Below are positions 36,801 through 49,000 of a stretch of DNA of 64,000 nucleotides, piece by piece. This stretch comes from Lycocorax pyrrhopterus obiensis. Its lineage: Eukaryota; Chordata; Aves; Passeriformes; Paradisaeidae. Made by a program: the position numbers and the translations under genes. Where the stretch lies: the NCBI GenBank assembly GCA_014706295.1, contig JACSVZ010000007.1, positions 51,288,975-51,352,974 on the forward strand. Direction: 5' to 3'. Every line of letters starts with the position of its first letter. Within the stretch, counting starts at the first letter, position 1. The notes beneath the pieces were generated by a model, which made no database searches, was not told the origin of the DNA, and saw only the letters and a program-made list of their open reading frames with translations.

Positions 36801-39800
36801 TTAGGTATTGAAATCAAATATTTTTTTCTCAGGGCTGACCTTTGTTAGCTACATGTAAACTGAACTGATGATGAGTCATTGAGCTAGCAAATTAGTACTC
36901 ATAGTTGTTGACAGGGTCAGCAAGAAATCTACCACATTTTTAAGCAAAAATAAAATTGTCATGTAGGTATTGTCGTATGTACTTCTTGTCCTTAATGACA
37001 TTCAGAAACCATTGGCAACAAGAAGAGGAAAAACAGGAGATTTTGGGGTTTTCACACTCTCTACCAAGTGTAATCAGAAATTTAACACCACAAGCTTTGG
37101 TTAAAGAGCTATAACAGTATCTATTTGTTGTGCTTTCAACCACATAAATAATAGAATTGACCTCAGCAGTGGGTAGAAAAGGGACCAAACTCTCCAGCTC
37201 TCTACCTCGGTTAATATTGTTTCAATAGCACTACAGCCTATTTTATAATGCTTCTGCACAAACAGCTGTTTGGCTTGTGACTTCAAGGTACACCAATAAT
37301 TCATTACAAGAACATTTGTTCTGTCATTAACCCTTAGCACTGTATGAGTAATTTGGAGCGCAGCTAAACAGGGTCCTGAACATATTTTTTGAGTGAGAGC
37401 ACCTTACAATTAACAACTTTTACAAATTTATATGAGCAGCATTTTAATGACAGAAAGAATCTCAAAGGCGGTTGTTTAGCAGACTTGACTTAACATGTGT
37501 CCATTCAGTCTGTGGGCTGCTCCTGGGGTAACATCCATTGGATCACAGCTGATCTACACAATGAACACATTGCTGTGGCCACCGTGGGAATTCAGAAGAG
37601 CTACGTGATTGAAATTGGGTTGGGCCATCTCAATTTCGTACATTATTGTCAGCATGACCACATACAGCTCTAGCATGCAGAGCACAGTGCCCTGAACCAG
37701 TAGAAAACACAGTGCTATGGAAATATTTAAGATGAGACACCAAGAGCCTAACAGATAGAAATATTTTATGCTACAAATACTCTGAATTTTGAAAGCAGCT
37801 TCTCTTTTTCCTGTCTAGTTCCACCTTCTCTCTTCTTTTAAAGGCCTTTTGGCATTTGTGCTGGTCCTCCGAATCTAACTATTTTGCCTCTCTTCGAGTA
37901 TGTTACCCAACTCTGTTGTTCCTTCCAGTATTTGGCATTTGCTTTGGAATTATGTTTGTCCATCTGTTATTTGTCCTTTTGGTGATGCGTTCTGCTGATT
38001 CCCATTTGTTCCTCTCAGCTTTCTCAACAATTTGGGCTTCTGAAGCGCTGTGGCATCAGTCAGCTCTATCTTGGCCCAGGACAGCGTTTGTACAGAACAA
38101 GAGAAAGAGCAAAAACTGGCCTAGACTGATTTTTCCATTTCTTTAGGAATTCACAGGCACAACTTTTTGCAGTGGTCATTCCAACTAGCTGATTTCACTG
38201 GTTCAAGGAACATGAAATGAAAGGGACTTTCGTCTCTTTTGGATTGTGTTTTACTCCTTCCATCTTTCTGGATGCTTGTAACCAGTGTGAAACCACGAAA
38301 AAGGCTAAAATGTTAGCAGATACTCTTCCAGTCTTGACTGAGCTGGCACTTTTGTGTTTCATATTCCTTTCCCTTTGGGAACACATTCACCTCCTTTATT
38401 AACTCTCCACAAAAGTTACTGGCCTAGTATGGTCTAAGGAGAAGCAAAACTGCACCTATTCATACTTTTTTTCCCCAGTTATATCTTTTTTATGCTTTAA
38501 AATAAACCACAATCACACTACCCTCTGCATTTAGTTGCTGGATATGATCTTTACTTGCCATGACTTCATTTTTCAAGCTTAGAACATTTTGTAGCCAGAA
38601 TTCCAAATTTGTCAGCTCACAAGTTGCCTGTGCACAACAGCATGGAATGACTAAAGGGATGCTCAGCTATTGATCAGTTACGTGGATATTGTTTTCTCCC
38701 CCCCCACCGCTCTGAAAGCCCATTTTAAGGTCACACTATGATCAGACATGCATCATACTGGGCTTGCAGTGTTTTGCTTGGCAATCAGGCACTAGGTAGG
38801 ATCACGTCTCTTTTTATACATTTGGTTTGGATTTAGATTCGTCCAGTAAAGTAGTCTTACTAGAAAACCAGGTTTCTTACAAAAATAAAACACCCTCCTG
38901 GAAAACCTGATTTTTTATAAGTGAGGATTTAGTTTGTGTCAGTGACCCTTGGAGATATTTGAGTGGTGTAGATGAATGAAGGATGCTCACACCACTTTAT
39001 TTTCAGCTTTTAAAGGAGGCATTAGTTAACCTGTTTGCTTAGGTGCACTGAATTAATGTAATTTCTGGCCTCAACCCTCTGAAAGCCATGTGAATTTTGC
39101 CAAAAACAATAAGATACTGGTATTCAACATCACTTGTCAGAGTAAGCCTGTCTTTGAAAGGAAGGAACTTCTTTTTCTTCCTCCTCCTTTCCTTCCCACC
39201 CCCAACCAAAATGCTCCCAAACACACATTTCATTGCATAAATACTGAGTATTAAGAATAATTTATGAAATGTTTATGATGTGGGTAGGATGCTGGTTTGG
39301 ATCAAATCAAAAAATCAGGAAACCCCAATTAGTAAGGAAACCCTGAACAAAGCACCCATGGTACATAAGAGCTCACTGGGGTTTGTAGATAGGAGCTTTG
39401 CACATGCAGACTGCTCGGAGTATGGAAGCCCCTCCTGCTCCTGAACATCCAAACAAACCCTGGGTCACACACTAAAAACAGACCACAGTGGCTACAGAGA
39501 AACTATCCCTCCTTTGGACTCCTTTGGAAAAATTTACACAATCAGCTAGATCTCCTCCAAGTGAGCCAGTCTGCGCTTGGGCTCTAGCAAAGACAGGTGG
39601 AGAATGCTCAGAGTGCTTTGGGACCATCTCGCCGGCCGAGTGTGCCAGAAAATGGAGCAGTGTCACATTAACATCAGCATTACTATATAACACTCGTGAA
39701 CATGACAGAAGGGAAGAAAAGGAGTCAAAAACTACTACCAGCACCACAGATCATCACCTTCTGATCGAAATCACTAATTAATTGTTGCCCTTTAATATTT

Positions 39801-40329
39801 TGATTCTAGTCTAAAACCACAAAGTGTGTGCCCACAAAACACCCTTGGACACTCAAGATATGGACAAATATAAGTGTTAGGTAACACATTTACAATTGCA
39901 AGAAAAAGGTGTGAATAGTGTAATAATGACAAATGCAAGCAGTTAATTACAGTTTCAGTGTTGATCATAGAAGGTCCTTTGGAAATAAAATTAGTGCAGC
40001 AACTTTCAAAGGAAAGGCCAGGTATCACTGAACAACAAGTGACCATTCAATCTAACATGGTCAGCAGTCATTAAATTGTATCTCATTCTTATTCTTGTAC
40101 TACATCAGTCCAGAAGTTGCCATCACAGTGAGAGATGTCAGCCTATGAAAGAACTAATCAGCTGATACATGCAAATATCATTATTACACACACTGCAACG
40201 TACAAGGAGAGCCACATTCTCTTTAGATGCTACTCCCGTGAGATGAACAAATGTAATAATTTTTTCTCTCCACGAGGCTGCTTACCTTATATCATCACAT
40301 TACTAGATTTTACACTATTAAAATAATTA
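33899..40329. other. AT-rich non-coding stretch
   Basis: No gene or mobile element identified. A GC-richer patch at 34,880-35,110 and unique sequence at 37,430-37,700 are unexplained. A short C run lies near 38,698-38,706. The remainder is plain unique sequence. Confidence 0.45.
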
Positions 40330-40800
40330 AAACATTCCAGTTGCAGCCATGTCACATTTGAACAGCAGCAGCTATGGGAGGATTACAGTCACAGCCTCCC
40401 ATACTGCATGCAGGCTAAATTCAAAGGCTTCCTGCCTGTAAAGCTAGTTAGAAGCATCGAAAATGTGGGATTTAACTTTGCTGTTTGGTAAAGGAGAAAA
40501 TAGAGGAATCTCCACAGACTACTACCCCCGTACAGTACATATTGTTAGTCAAAAGAGAGAATGGCAATTCTGCATTATAAACAACAGCACATTCCTCTCT
40601 TTTTATTCCTGAGAGCTACAATTAAAGGATGCAAGTCATAAAACAGTGTATTATTGATGCATTGTATTTAATCTTGCTGCATTGTTTTATATAACAGGTT
40701 CATATAATTCTTCAGACAGGAAAAGGCTTGTTCTATAAAAATACAGAGCCCTGCATCTGAAATATAAGTTCACGCAGAAGCAATGTATATATCGCCAAAC
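40330..40800. promoter_or_regulatory. Possible conserved regulatory element
   Basis: First block of the 40-46 kb island. Unique, transposon-free sequence dense in short words typical of developmental enhancers (CAGCAGCAGCTATGGG, TTATTGATGCATTG, a TATATAACAGG stretch). No open frame crosses it and no simple repeats are present. Enhancer function is inferred from texture and clustering with its neighbours. Confidence 0.35.
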
Positions 40801-41279
40801 CAGCAAACTAACTCACTTACTTAATACACTAAACTTCAGGTTCTTTCTATATTATGTGAAATGGCTTGAAACAGGAGGCAGCTGCCAGGAAACATCACTG
40901 CTTCTTTGCTCAAGAGAGACAAGGGAAGGAAGAATGAAGAAAAAAATTCCCTCGATGGATGCCACAATAGCATGTCTTTCATTATCGCCCTGTGTCAAGG
41001 CACTGTGTAATGTTCATTGTGCATGCATAGTAAATTACTATTTACCTGCCAGTGCCTTTGATAAGTCAGTCTTTTCTCCCTCTTTTCGTCCACACAGCAT
41101 GGAACAGTGAAACCTCTTTGCCTATAATTCTTATTAAGGTGATACCTTTTCTGAATAAGAAAGTACACTCTTCCAAAGGAGGCATTCTCTTGGGTTTTTA
41201 AGGGCCATTGTTTTTATTGTTTTCCTTTTATTTCTCCCACCCTGCTGTGTTTTAATGCTATAGTGACTTCTGTGTATAC

Positions 41280-41540
41280 AACTCTCATATTGAAATGTCT
41301 GCCGCAGATATATGCAATATTAAAGAGTGCTTATGAATTTTTGACATCTAATTAGTCGCTACCCAGTTAACATGTCAAGACTCAGAGGGATTAGGGAGTC
41401 AGCCCTTTCTGAATAAGTTAAAGCTATGCCCTGTCCTTTTCATGTATTATTCTTTAATGTAGGTGGTGATTATTTTGCTGTGATTAATTGATGAAGCTCA
41501 TTGGTCTGGCAAGTGTTACAGAATTCACCATTCCTCACTT
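41280..41540. promoter_or_regulatory. Possible conserved regulatory element with homeodomain cores
   Basis: Contains TAATTA at 41,349-41,354 and GATTAATTGAT at 41,482-41,492, followed by an inverted CCAAT word (ATTGG). Unique and transposon-free. Confidence 0.35.
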
Positions 41541-42129
41541 TTATTTCTCTCTGTAGGGCTTTCCCACTTATTTGAAAGGAATTGGTTCTATTCGGTCTGT
41601 GAAGCTTCATTGTCTTTCCTCAATACATGCACATTGGTTTCTCTTAAGATTTTATCTATTTAATTTTATATCTTTTCTACTATAAAGGAAGCAGATAATT
41701 AATAATGGTTGTTTTATTTTAAACCACATATTTCAAATAGGGTTTCTCTAATGCGTTGTTTATTTTTGTTTTTGATGTATACTTTTAGACAAAATTACTG
41801 ACATATATTTTGAAGTATAAAAGTAGATTTTAATTTTTTTTTCTTAATGCTTTACAAAGTCCTCCACACTCAACAAGCCTTGGTGAATTTAGAGGTTTTC
41901 CAGTCTCTGATTAGAAGCAATATTTCACTCAGGCAAATTTTAATTTTTTTTAGCAGTTTGAGTGGGTTTTTTTCTTAGAGATGATATAATATTCTCTGTT
42001 GTCAGTTATGGTAAATTATATCAATTTTAGCATCCAAATGGAAACCTTAATTATACAATCTCTGTTTTCCATGTGCACGCCTTTCACAAAAGGAACAAAA
42101 AAAAGAAAAAAGAAGGGAATGTTGAGGCA

Positions 42130-42490
42130 AATCTTTAAACACCTGTAGAAATCTAAGTGATGCATATTTAAAACAATGTGATCACTCATAAATTCAGCTG
42201 TGTGTCAAGGCTCCTGCTGACCTGTGGCGCACTCCAAAGGAATGTTCCATTGATTATATACAGCTGCGGATGCTCAGAAAGAAACAGCACATATGTGTGC
42301 TTCATGGTCTGATATATTTGTTGTATCCCCCTCTGTGTAAGTGATATTGGGTTCTATATAAAGAAACAATAAAAACGTATGCTGAGCACATAATGGCTGT
42401 GCCGTTTGCCTACACAGGCACCACGCCACCAGTATTTAACTCACTGCTTTGTAAAGCACTGGAAGATCTACTGTAGCTATAAAAGGCAAA
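42130..42490. promoter_or_regulatory. Possible conserved regulatory element (TEAD/SOX/E-box words)
   Basis: GGAATGTTCC at 42,239-42,248 contains a TEAD-type GGAATG core. A SOX-like CATTGAT follows immediately, and an E-box CAGCTG lies at 42,261-42,266, so three classical words sit within 30 bases. Unique, with several CpGs in an otherwise CpG-poor region. Confidence 0.38.
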
Positions 42491-42719
42491 GCAAAAACAT
42501 ACCCATACACATGCACTAATTTTCTTGCTTTTTTTTTTTCTTCTTTTTCTAAAATACTGTGAAGGAACATCCTGCTGTATTACATTGTTTTTTGTTCATC
42601 ATTTCACTGAAGTCAGCTCAAGAGTTTTGGGCCTTGTAAAAGTGCAACACAGTCAGGCAGTTTCCCTGAAAGGATAAAATCAGAAAAGGAATTTTCTGAA
42701 CACAGTGCAAGAGGCTAAC

Positions 42720-43060
42720 ATATAGACATGATTATGGAAATATTTAATCATGCACTGTGGCTACTGAGAACTTTCTTCCATTCACTACCTCTTCAGGCAA
42801 AGGAGCTGAACAAAAGGCTCTTGCCATCCGAGTTCATTTCTGCAGCCTTGTGGTTTTATGGACAAATAATTACTTTTCACAGAGCAGAATCAATCCCATT
42901 ATAAACCTCCAGTATTCAAATCTGTAATTGGGACAATAGTGGAGCTCCAGCCAGTTTATCTTCTTTTGAAATGAAGAAACTCATGCACACACTCCTACGA
43001 ATTTGATCATTATAAATAATTACAATCCTATTTGCCAGTCAGGGTTTGTGCTTTTTAATT
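42720..43060. promoter_or_regulatory. Possible conserved regulatory element
   Basis: Unique AT-rich sequence continuing the island, with AATAATTAC- and ATAAATAATTAC-type words near 42,866 and 43,015. No repeats or coding potential. Confidence 0.28.
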
Positions 43061-43539
43061 TACATTGGGGGGACTCTTTCTAAGGTAGTTTGTTGGTGAA
43101 AATATGTAAACAATTCTCTCTCATCAGGCTTTAAAGAAAATTGCAGTGTGTGAGGAAAAGAGGAAAGTGAAGGGGGCCAGGAGGTTTTAGCAAGGTGCCC
43201 CTCCTAACCCCTCACCTAGGTTTTGAGGTTATCGTGAAGAAGCTGAAAAGAGTCACAGCAGCCTCACACACCCCCAAACCACAAACGCCTTAGGAACAAA
43301 AACTGACATCGACCCTGACACGGGAAGGAGAGCCATGAGGCAGCAAGGAAGGGAAATAAAACTGAGCTGGGTGGGTGGGTCGGCTGAAGGGGCTGTGAGT
43401 ACGAAGAAGGAAGAGGGGGCAGCATTAAAAGAAATATCAATCAATTGGAGCATATTCACTTTCTCCTGCACAGTAGATTCTATCAGAAGAAAACACTGAA
43501 CTTTGTAGTGTTAGCAGCAGCTGAAATTTAGAATTATTG

Positions 43540-43905
43540 TTTCCTCCTAACAGAAGACTCATTTTCCACGGCCGCATTTGCAGCATAATAAGCTTTTTGT
43601 TATTTTTTCAATTAGAGTCAATTGACCTAACAAAATGGTTGGCAATTAAGTGATTTTTGTAATGGTCCGGGGGTAATTTAGTCGAGCTTGTCAGCTGTGT
43701 TTCATGAAGCCGAGATGTCTTTTTTTCCCACTGCCTCTCTCTCTCCCTCTCCCTCTCTCTCTCACTTACTCCCTCTCTCTCTCAAGCATAATGGCTCATA
43801 ATTTCAAAATCTTTTCCTTCTGTTTCCCTCACAATAATTCGCAATTACAGGAAGTTGTTGGAGGTGATTTTTTCCTACCTTGCTTTTTGAGTCAGTAATT
43901 TTAAA
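43540..43905. promoter_or_regulatory. Possible conserved regulatory element with NKX-like site
   Basis: Dense AATTA-type words at 43,600-43,690, including CAATTAAGTG at 43,643-43,652, which contains an NKX2-like TAAGTG core. A perfect-looking CT-repeat (43,732-43,784) interrupts the block. The combination of CpGs, homeodomain cores and unique sequence suggests regulatory DNA. Confidence 0.35.
43732..43784. repeat. CT-rich microsatellite
   Basis: CTCTCTCCCT-type repeat with one short interruption (CACTTACTC). Embedded inside a regulatory-looking block. Confidence 0.85.
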
Positions 43906-44470
43906 TAAAATGTACATACTTGTAAAAAGGGGGCTATTACAGAAATCACTTTTTGTGTAAACTCAATTATTTTATGAATAGTGACACCAGTTTCTGCTGG
44001 GTTCAACTCCCAAAGGCTGATGTATTATTATTTTCAGGGTAAAAGGTGTTGAACATTTAGAACACTTTTTCAAATCAAACCAGTATTCAGGAAGGTAAAC
44101 AACAACTTAAATGATGAGGAGCCTTGTAGTAAAGCTGACAGGTATATGAGAAGAATGAAAGCCATTAGGACATTTATACAATAGTCTGCAGCTACTGGAC
44201 TTTATTTTCTCCTGTTACGATTTAGGAAGAGATTCCTCATTTGTCTAATTGATTCATTTTCTTAAGACAACATCTGGAGTTGCAATTCATATTAAAGTGC
44301 TGTAGTTAGATCTGATGACTACATCAGATGTTCTTTCATTTGTATTTTTTTTTATTCTCTGTTTTATTGCACACACACATTCACACAGAGGCTGGAAACT
44401 GAAGCCACGCACCCGTCCACCAGTGAATCCGGAGACTTCCCAGCATCTGCCTGCAAACGACTGTCTTCTA

Positions 44471-44520
44471 GTTTTGGGGTTTTTTTGGTTGGGTTTTTTT
44501 TTTTTTAAATCCTTTTTTCT
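44471..44520. repeat. T-rich / TTGG tract
   Basis: GGGG- and TTGG-interrupted T runs immediately upstream of the CpG-rich core. Confidence 0.8.
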
Positions 44521-44559
44521 AATCCCCAACCATGCTCTACATTTCCCCTGTGTCTCGAG

Positions 44560-44690
44560 CCTCCCTCGCAGCCGGCGGGATGCGAGCGATGCGCAGCTGC
44601 CCGCAGCGCCGAGCGCGGCTGCGGCCTCGGCAGCCGGCAGGAGGGGGCGCTCCTGCAGCGGAGCAGCCGGCACCTCGCCCCCTGCCCCTG
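44560..44690. promoter_or_regulatory. CpG-rich core, possible promoter or insulator
   Basis: Around 20 CpG dinucleotides fall within about 130 bases, in a window otherwise almost empty of CpG. It includes a 12/14 match to the CTCF core at 44,637-44,650 (GCAGGAGGGGGCGC) with a T following. A promoter for a non-coding transcript, an insulator, or a CpG island core without transcription are all possible. Open frames across it (149-300 codons) arise from GC-rich low complexity and show no protein family. Confidence 0.4.
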
Positions 44691-45045
44691 CCCCGACTGC
44701 CCCTGCCCCTGCCTGCCCCTGCTCCTGCCATTGCCCCTGCTCCTGCCCCAGCCCCTTCCCCTGACTCCCCCTGCTCCTGCCATTGTCCCTACTCCTGCCC
44801 CAGCCCCTGCCTCTGCTCCTCTCCCTGCCCCAGCTCCTGCCCCTGCCCCTCTCTGCCTCCTTCCCCAGCCCCTGCCCCTGCTCCTGACAGGGCTCTGCTT
44901 GCCCCGTGCTCTCTCTCTGCCCCCTGCCCCTGTCTTCTGCCCCGTCCTCCGCCCCTGCCAGCCCCCCTGGCTGCTCCCCTGCCCCTGCCCGCGTCCCCTC
45001 ACCGCTGCCGGCTCCCTGACTCCTCCTGACCCACACCCGCCCGGC
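44678..45045. repeat. C-rich minisatellite, CCCCTG/CTCCTG units
   Basis: Irregular tandem array of 6- and 12-base units based on CCCCTG and CTCCTG. Its left part (44,678-44,719) has six C-runs of four or five, so the minus strand meets the G-quadruplex pattern and the plus strand could form an i-motif. Overlapping long open frames in several registers are typical of such arrays and are not genes. Confidence 0.8.
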
Positions 45046-45263
45046 CATGACCCTCTGCCCACGTGAGCCTTCCCATCCCAAGCTTGCGTCGCAAAAACCT
45101 GTCGGGCAGGGCTCAGAGGTGCCCGCTGCAGCTGTTTTAGCCCCGTGCTGGTTTCCAAGGTGGGGAAACCGGGCTGGGGGCTGTGTCACCTACGGTGGAA
45201 AAGCCTCTGCACTGAACTCTACCAGCACTGGTTTGCAAATGAGAAGCGGTGTGTGCTGTTTCT

Positions 45264-45323
45264 TGGGGAGGGGGGTGGGGGGTTTTTTTTGGTTTTTTTT
45301 TTTGGTTTGGTTTTTTTTTTTTT
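45264..45323. repeat. G/T-only low-complexity tract
   Basis: G-run block (GGGGAGGGGGGTGGGGGG) followed by long T runs broken by GG. Same composition as the tract at 19.3 kb. Confidence 0.85.
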
Positions 45324-45619
45324 CCAGTGTCACAATTATTTGTTGGTGGCTGAATTGTATTCATTTATTTTCTTGATTTGCTTTGTCTCACATTCCTGGG
45401 GTTTTGAATCACATTTTAATCCAAAATCTGTGGGCCAAATTCTGAGAGGCATTTTTACCTTCCTCTTTCTTTTTCCTCTCCTGCATCCAGCATCTCTTGG
45501 AACTGGGTTGTGAAAGACTGGCCTTCCATCTTGCCTATTGGGACAGTAAGATCTGTGTGCATTATCCTCAGTAAATATTACTTTTGCATTTGGATCTCCG
45601 CTCATTTCCCTTATGACCC

Positions 45620-46000
45620 CTGACAGTCTTCTCCTAGGGTTTGATTATAAGTCACTATAGTCTGGACTGTACTGGAGTCTCGTAAGGCTTCGATTAATCC
45701 ACCGCACCTAAGCATTGCTGTGCCTATAAAAGGAAAAGTTATGATTCTGAATAAGCATCATGCGGAAGAAAGAAGCAAAAGCATAAAGTATTAAACTTTC
45801 ATCCAGCACCATAGGAGAGATGTAGTTATTAAATTTCAGCTGCTTATCAAACTGATATGAAAGTCATTTTGCATGATTGCTTTGCATCCTCGAATCTTCT
45901 GCTTTTATTTGCAGTGCATCTCTGCGCTTTCTTATTAGAAAAATACTCAAAGGATAAAAAAGCTGATAATATTATTCAGTTTTGACAATTAGGTAGAAAA
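45620..46000. promoter_or_regulatory. Possible conserved regulatory element (OTX/PITX-like site)
   Basis: Unique sequence with TAATCC at 45,695-45,700 inside GATTAATCC, the K50 homeodomain (OTX/PITX) preference. It also has two octamer-like TTGCAT words at about 45,868 and 45,881, and GATA-type CTTATC near 45,843. Last block of the 40-46 kb island. Confidence 0.35.
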
Positions 46001-49000
46001 AACATTTTAAGAAGTGCTTTTTTTATTGCAGCTAGTAATAATAGTGGTGGTCCTCCTGGTAGCAGTCTCTTCTGATGCTACCCAGGGTGATGCTAGCTTT
46101 ACCCTGTAATGGCCAAAGCCCTGATGGTTATACTGGTAAAGCTGCAAAGGAATGTGAGCCAGGATGTCATTCTTAATATCACAAACAATGTACACAGCCA
46201 CAGATTATTTTGTCTTCAGAGGTGCACAGTTTATGTTTTTTTCACTCCCTGCTTCCTGTTTCAAGATTCACAAGTGGACTGGGGCTAGTGCCTGTGATGA
46301 GTGGGGCAAGAGAAACAGTACCTTCCCTGTCCTGGACTTGCCTGCAGCTGCTGTCCATTCCCTCAGGATCACTGTCACGTTAGCCACTTCAGCAAACCTA
46401 TCTCTGTCTATTTATGATCAATCTCCCATACGCTTTAGCTGCCCAGCAACTGCCTTTAATTATTACGTCCCCACATTGTGGTTCCCTTCCAGTTCAGCTT
46501 AATCTGCTCCTCATGTTTTGCGTGTGAATTTATGCAAAGCTATAAGCGTTCATGGGAATGTGGAGCCTTTAGAAGATGAGAGCAAATCATCCCATCTCCC
46601 ACAACTCTCCCTTTCCCCACCATGGGTTTCCACAACTTGATGCTTGATTGTTTTGTTTTCCAATGTTCCAATCATTTCTTCAGTACTCTCTCTGCCTTCC
46701 CGTTTTCTGTCAATGCTTCCCCATCTCCTGCTGGGTTTTACTCCTCTATGATTTAATTCACTCTCAGCAACTGTCACAAAGCTGATGGCTCCCTAGCATT
46801 TATCTCTTTATCTTTGGTTGCTACCTTCTGTCCAGTCCTTTCATCTCAGACTATCCACTCATATCAGTGGCCAGATGTCTGGTCATAAGCCCAGGATAGC
46901 AAAAATGCAACCTCTTTGAGCCATTTTTTCTCCACCATTGTACAGAATTATTTCCCTGTGGCACGATGCTGGAGACTATTAGCACCATACCTACTTTTCA
47001 CAGTTTCTCTTCCAGATTTAATTTCTGCAAATCAAGTCTCTGTTTTTCCAATCTTTACCAAATATATCTCTGTTATATTAAAAGACCTCCTTAGATCTTG
47101 CCATCTAGATTTGAGTTGTCATCCCCAGGCTATGAAAACTTTTTCCCCTCTGAATTTTGTACTTCTACATACAGCAATTTGCCCCATGTGCAATACAGCT
47201 CAGAAGAGCAGTCTTAAATACTTCTAGATGCTGAAAAGATCTGGAAGGGTCAAGTTTTCCTCCCTGAGAGACTAATTCCCGTGACTATCCCCGTGTAACG
47301 CATGTCTTTGAATTAGTATTTGGGCTGTCCTGGATTCAGGTTGGGGTAGTTCAGATTGTAACTCAGGGGGTAATATTCTATGACCCCTTAATGACAGCAA
47401 TTACTTTCCGTGGTACTCAGCCACCCTCAGAAATCTTGGTCCTCAGAGCAGGGGTGGCTCTCACTTGGCATTAGGGAGCAATGCAGTTGTCCCAAGGAGG
47501 TGCAGAAGCTGGAGGGATCTGGGCTGGCAAAAGGGATGAATTATAGTAGAAATACTTTATCAGGAGAGAAGGAGAATCACAGTGTTAGGAAAAATATTCT
47601 GGCAGTGAGATGTGCTAAGCTGGGTGGGGGGAGGACAACTTCTCCTTTGCAGGATTCATCATCAGAATATATTTATTACTTTGTTGTCCAAAGTACTTTA
47701 CAAATTCTAAGATATGATTGTATCTTATACCTTGGCAAGGAACAGAACAGATGTCCTTATAAAGGACAATTTAATCAAGGAAAAATAACAATTAGGAAGG
47801 AATTTGCTAAAGGAATCAGTAACTGTTAACTCATGGTCAGCCCAAAAATGTAAAAACTATCTGGCTGAATTTTGCCGTGCTTCTGACTTCTCAAAATCTA
47901 CATTTCAGTCCTATATAGTTTTTTGCACCACATAACACTTTACAGAAATAAAGTAAAAAATATTATCTTATTTCACTGTCTGTGGGCTAATATTTTCTCT
48001 CTGAAGGTTGATAACTCCATTTTCAACACAAAAATCAAAGGCAGGTCACATGTTGAAAATATATATAATGTCCTCTGCAGAGTGCTTTAACATGCCCAGC
48101 AGTATATTCCCACTTTATTCCTAGAAGAGTAAAATTACAGTGTGTAGCAGGGCTGGCACCACGCTTCCATGCCGTGCAGACATTAGAGCAGAGGGAATAA
48201 TTCACAATGAATAGTTTAGTCAGTAAGTTTAGCCCTTTTTCTGCTTATGGGATCTCCATGGGCAGACTGAGGTTTCCTTGAGTTTATTATGCAAAAGAAT
48301 TCAAAGAGATCCTTTTTCCTCTCTAAGTACTTCTAATTGCTCAGGAACACTTCGCTGTGAACATTTCCCAATCACTTCTTGAGCTTTGTGAGATATGACT
48401 GCTTTGAAGAATCACATGGTGTTGATTTATTTTTCCAATGTGTTCAGTGTGCACATATTCATGTGCGTGAATCTAATACCCAGTTTCCATCAATACTTAT
48501 GCATGCTGTTCTGAAATTCTCGGTGAATAGCCACAATAGTAATTGAATCCTACAAACGTCCCTAGAAAGCAAACACAACTAGAAGACAGTATGGCTGAGA
48601 GCAACCCATTTGCAAATTCCAGTAAATGAACAATGGTTGATGGCAATCCATTTCCAAATTCCATCAAAGGCACTTTTTTTTTAATAGCATTTAGCCAGCT
48701 ATAGTAGATTCTATGAAAAATATTGTCAACTCTCTGCTTTCCATTCATTTCATCCTGTGTTTCTCTCTTCTCATAAAGTAGCTGTGGGAAGGAAATAATA
48801 GCAAACTTCTCTCCTTCCCCCCACCACCCCCTTCAAAAAAACAACCAACAAAAACAAACCCACAGGTTTAAAGTAAATATCTTTGAGCACCAAATAGCTA
48901 TCTCCTATTTTTCAAGCCCAGACTTAATACATTGCAGTTTTACCTGGGAGGTCTATTTCATTCAGCACCTACTTGCCTCCAGGATGAGGATTCAATTAAG

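Noticed and set aside
44287..45189. 300-codon minus-strand open frame and several overlapping frames of 110-217 codons
   Set aside because: They run through the C-rich minisatellite in multiple registers on both strands. The arginine/glycine- or proline-rich peptides are a by-product of stop-free GC-rich repeats.
47410..47829. 139-codon plus-strand frame
   Set aside because: No domain, no splice signals, ordinary composition.
48601..48670. Possible start of a CRISPR-like or satellite array
   Set aside because: Only two imperfect copies with a 42-base period; a local duplication.
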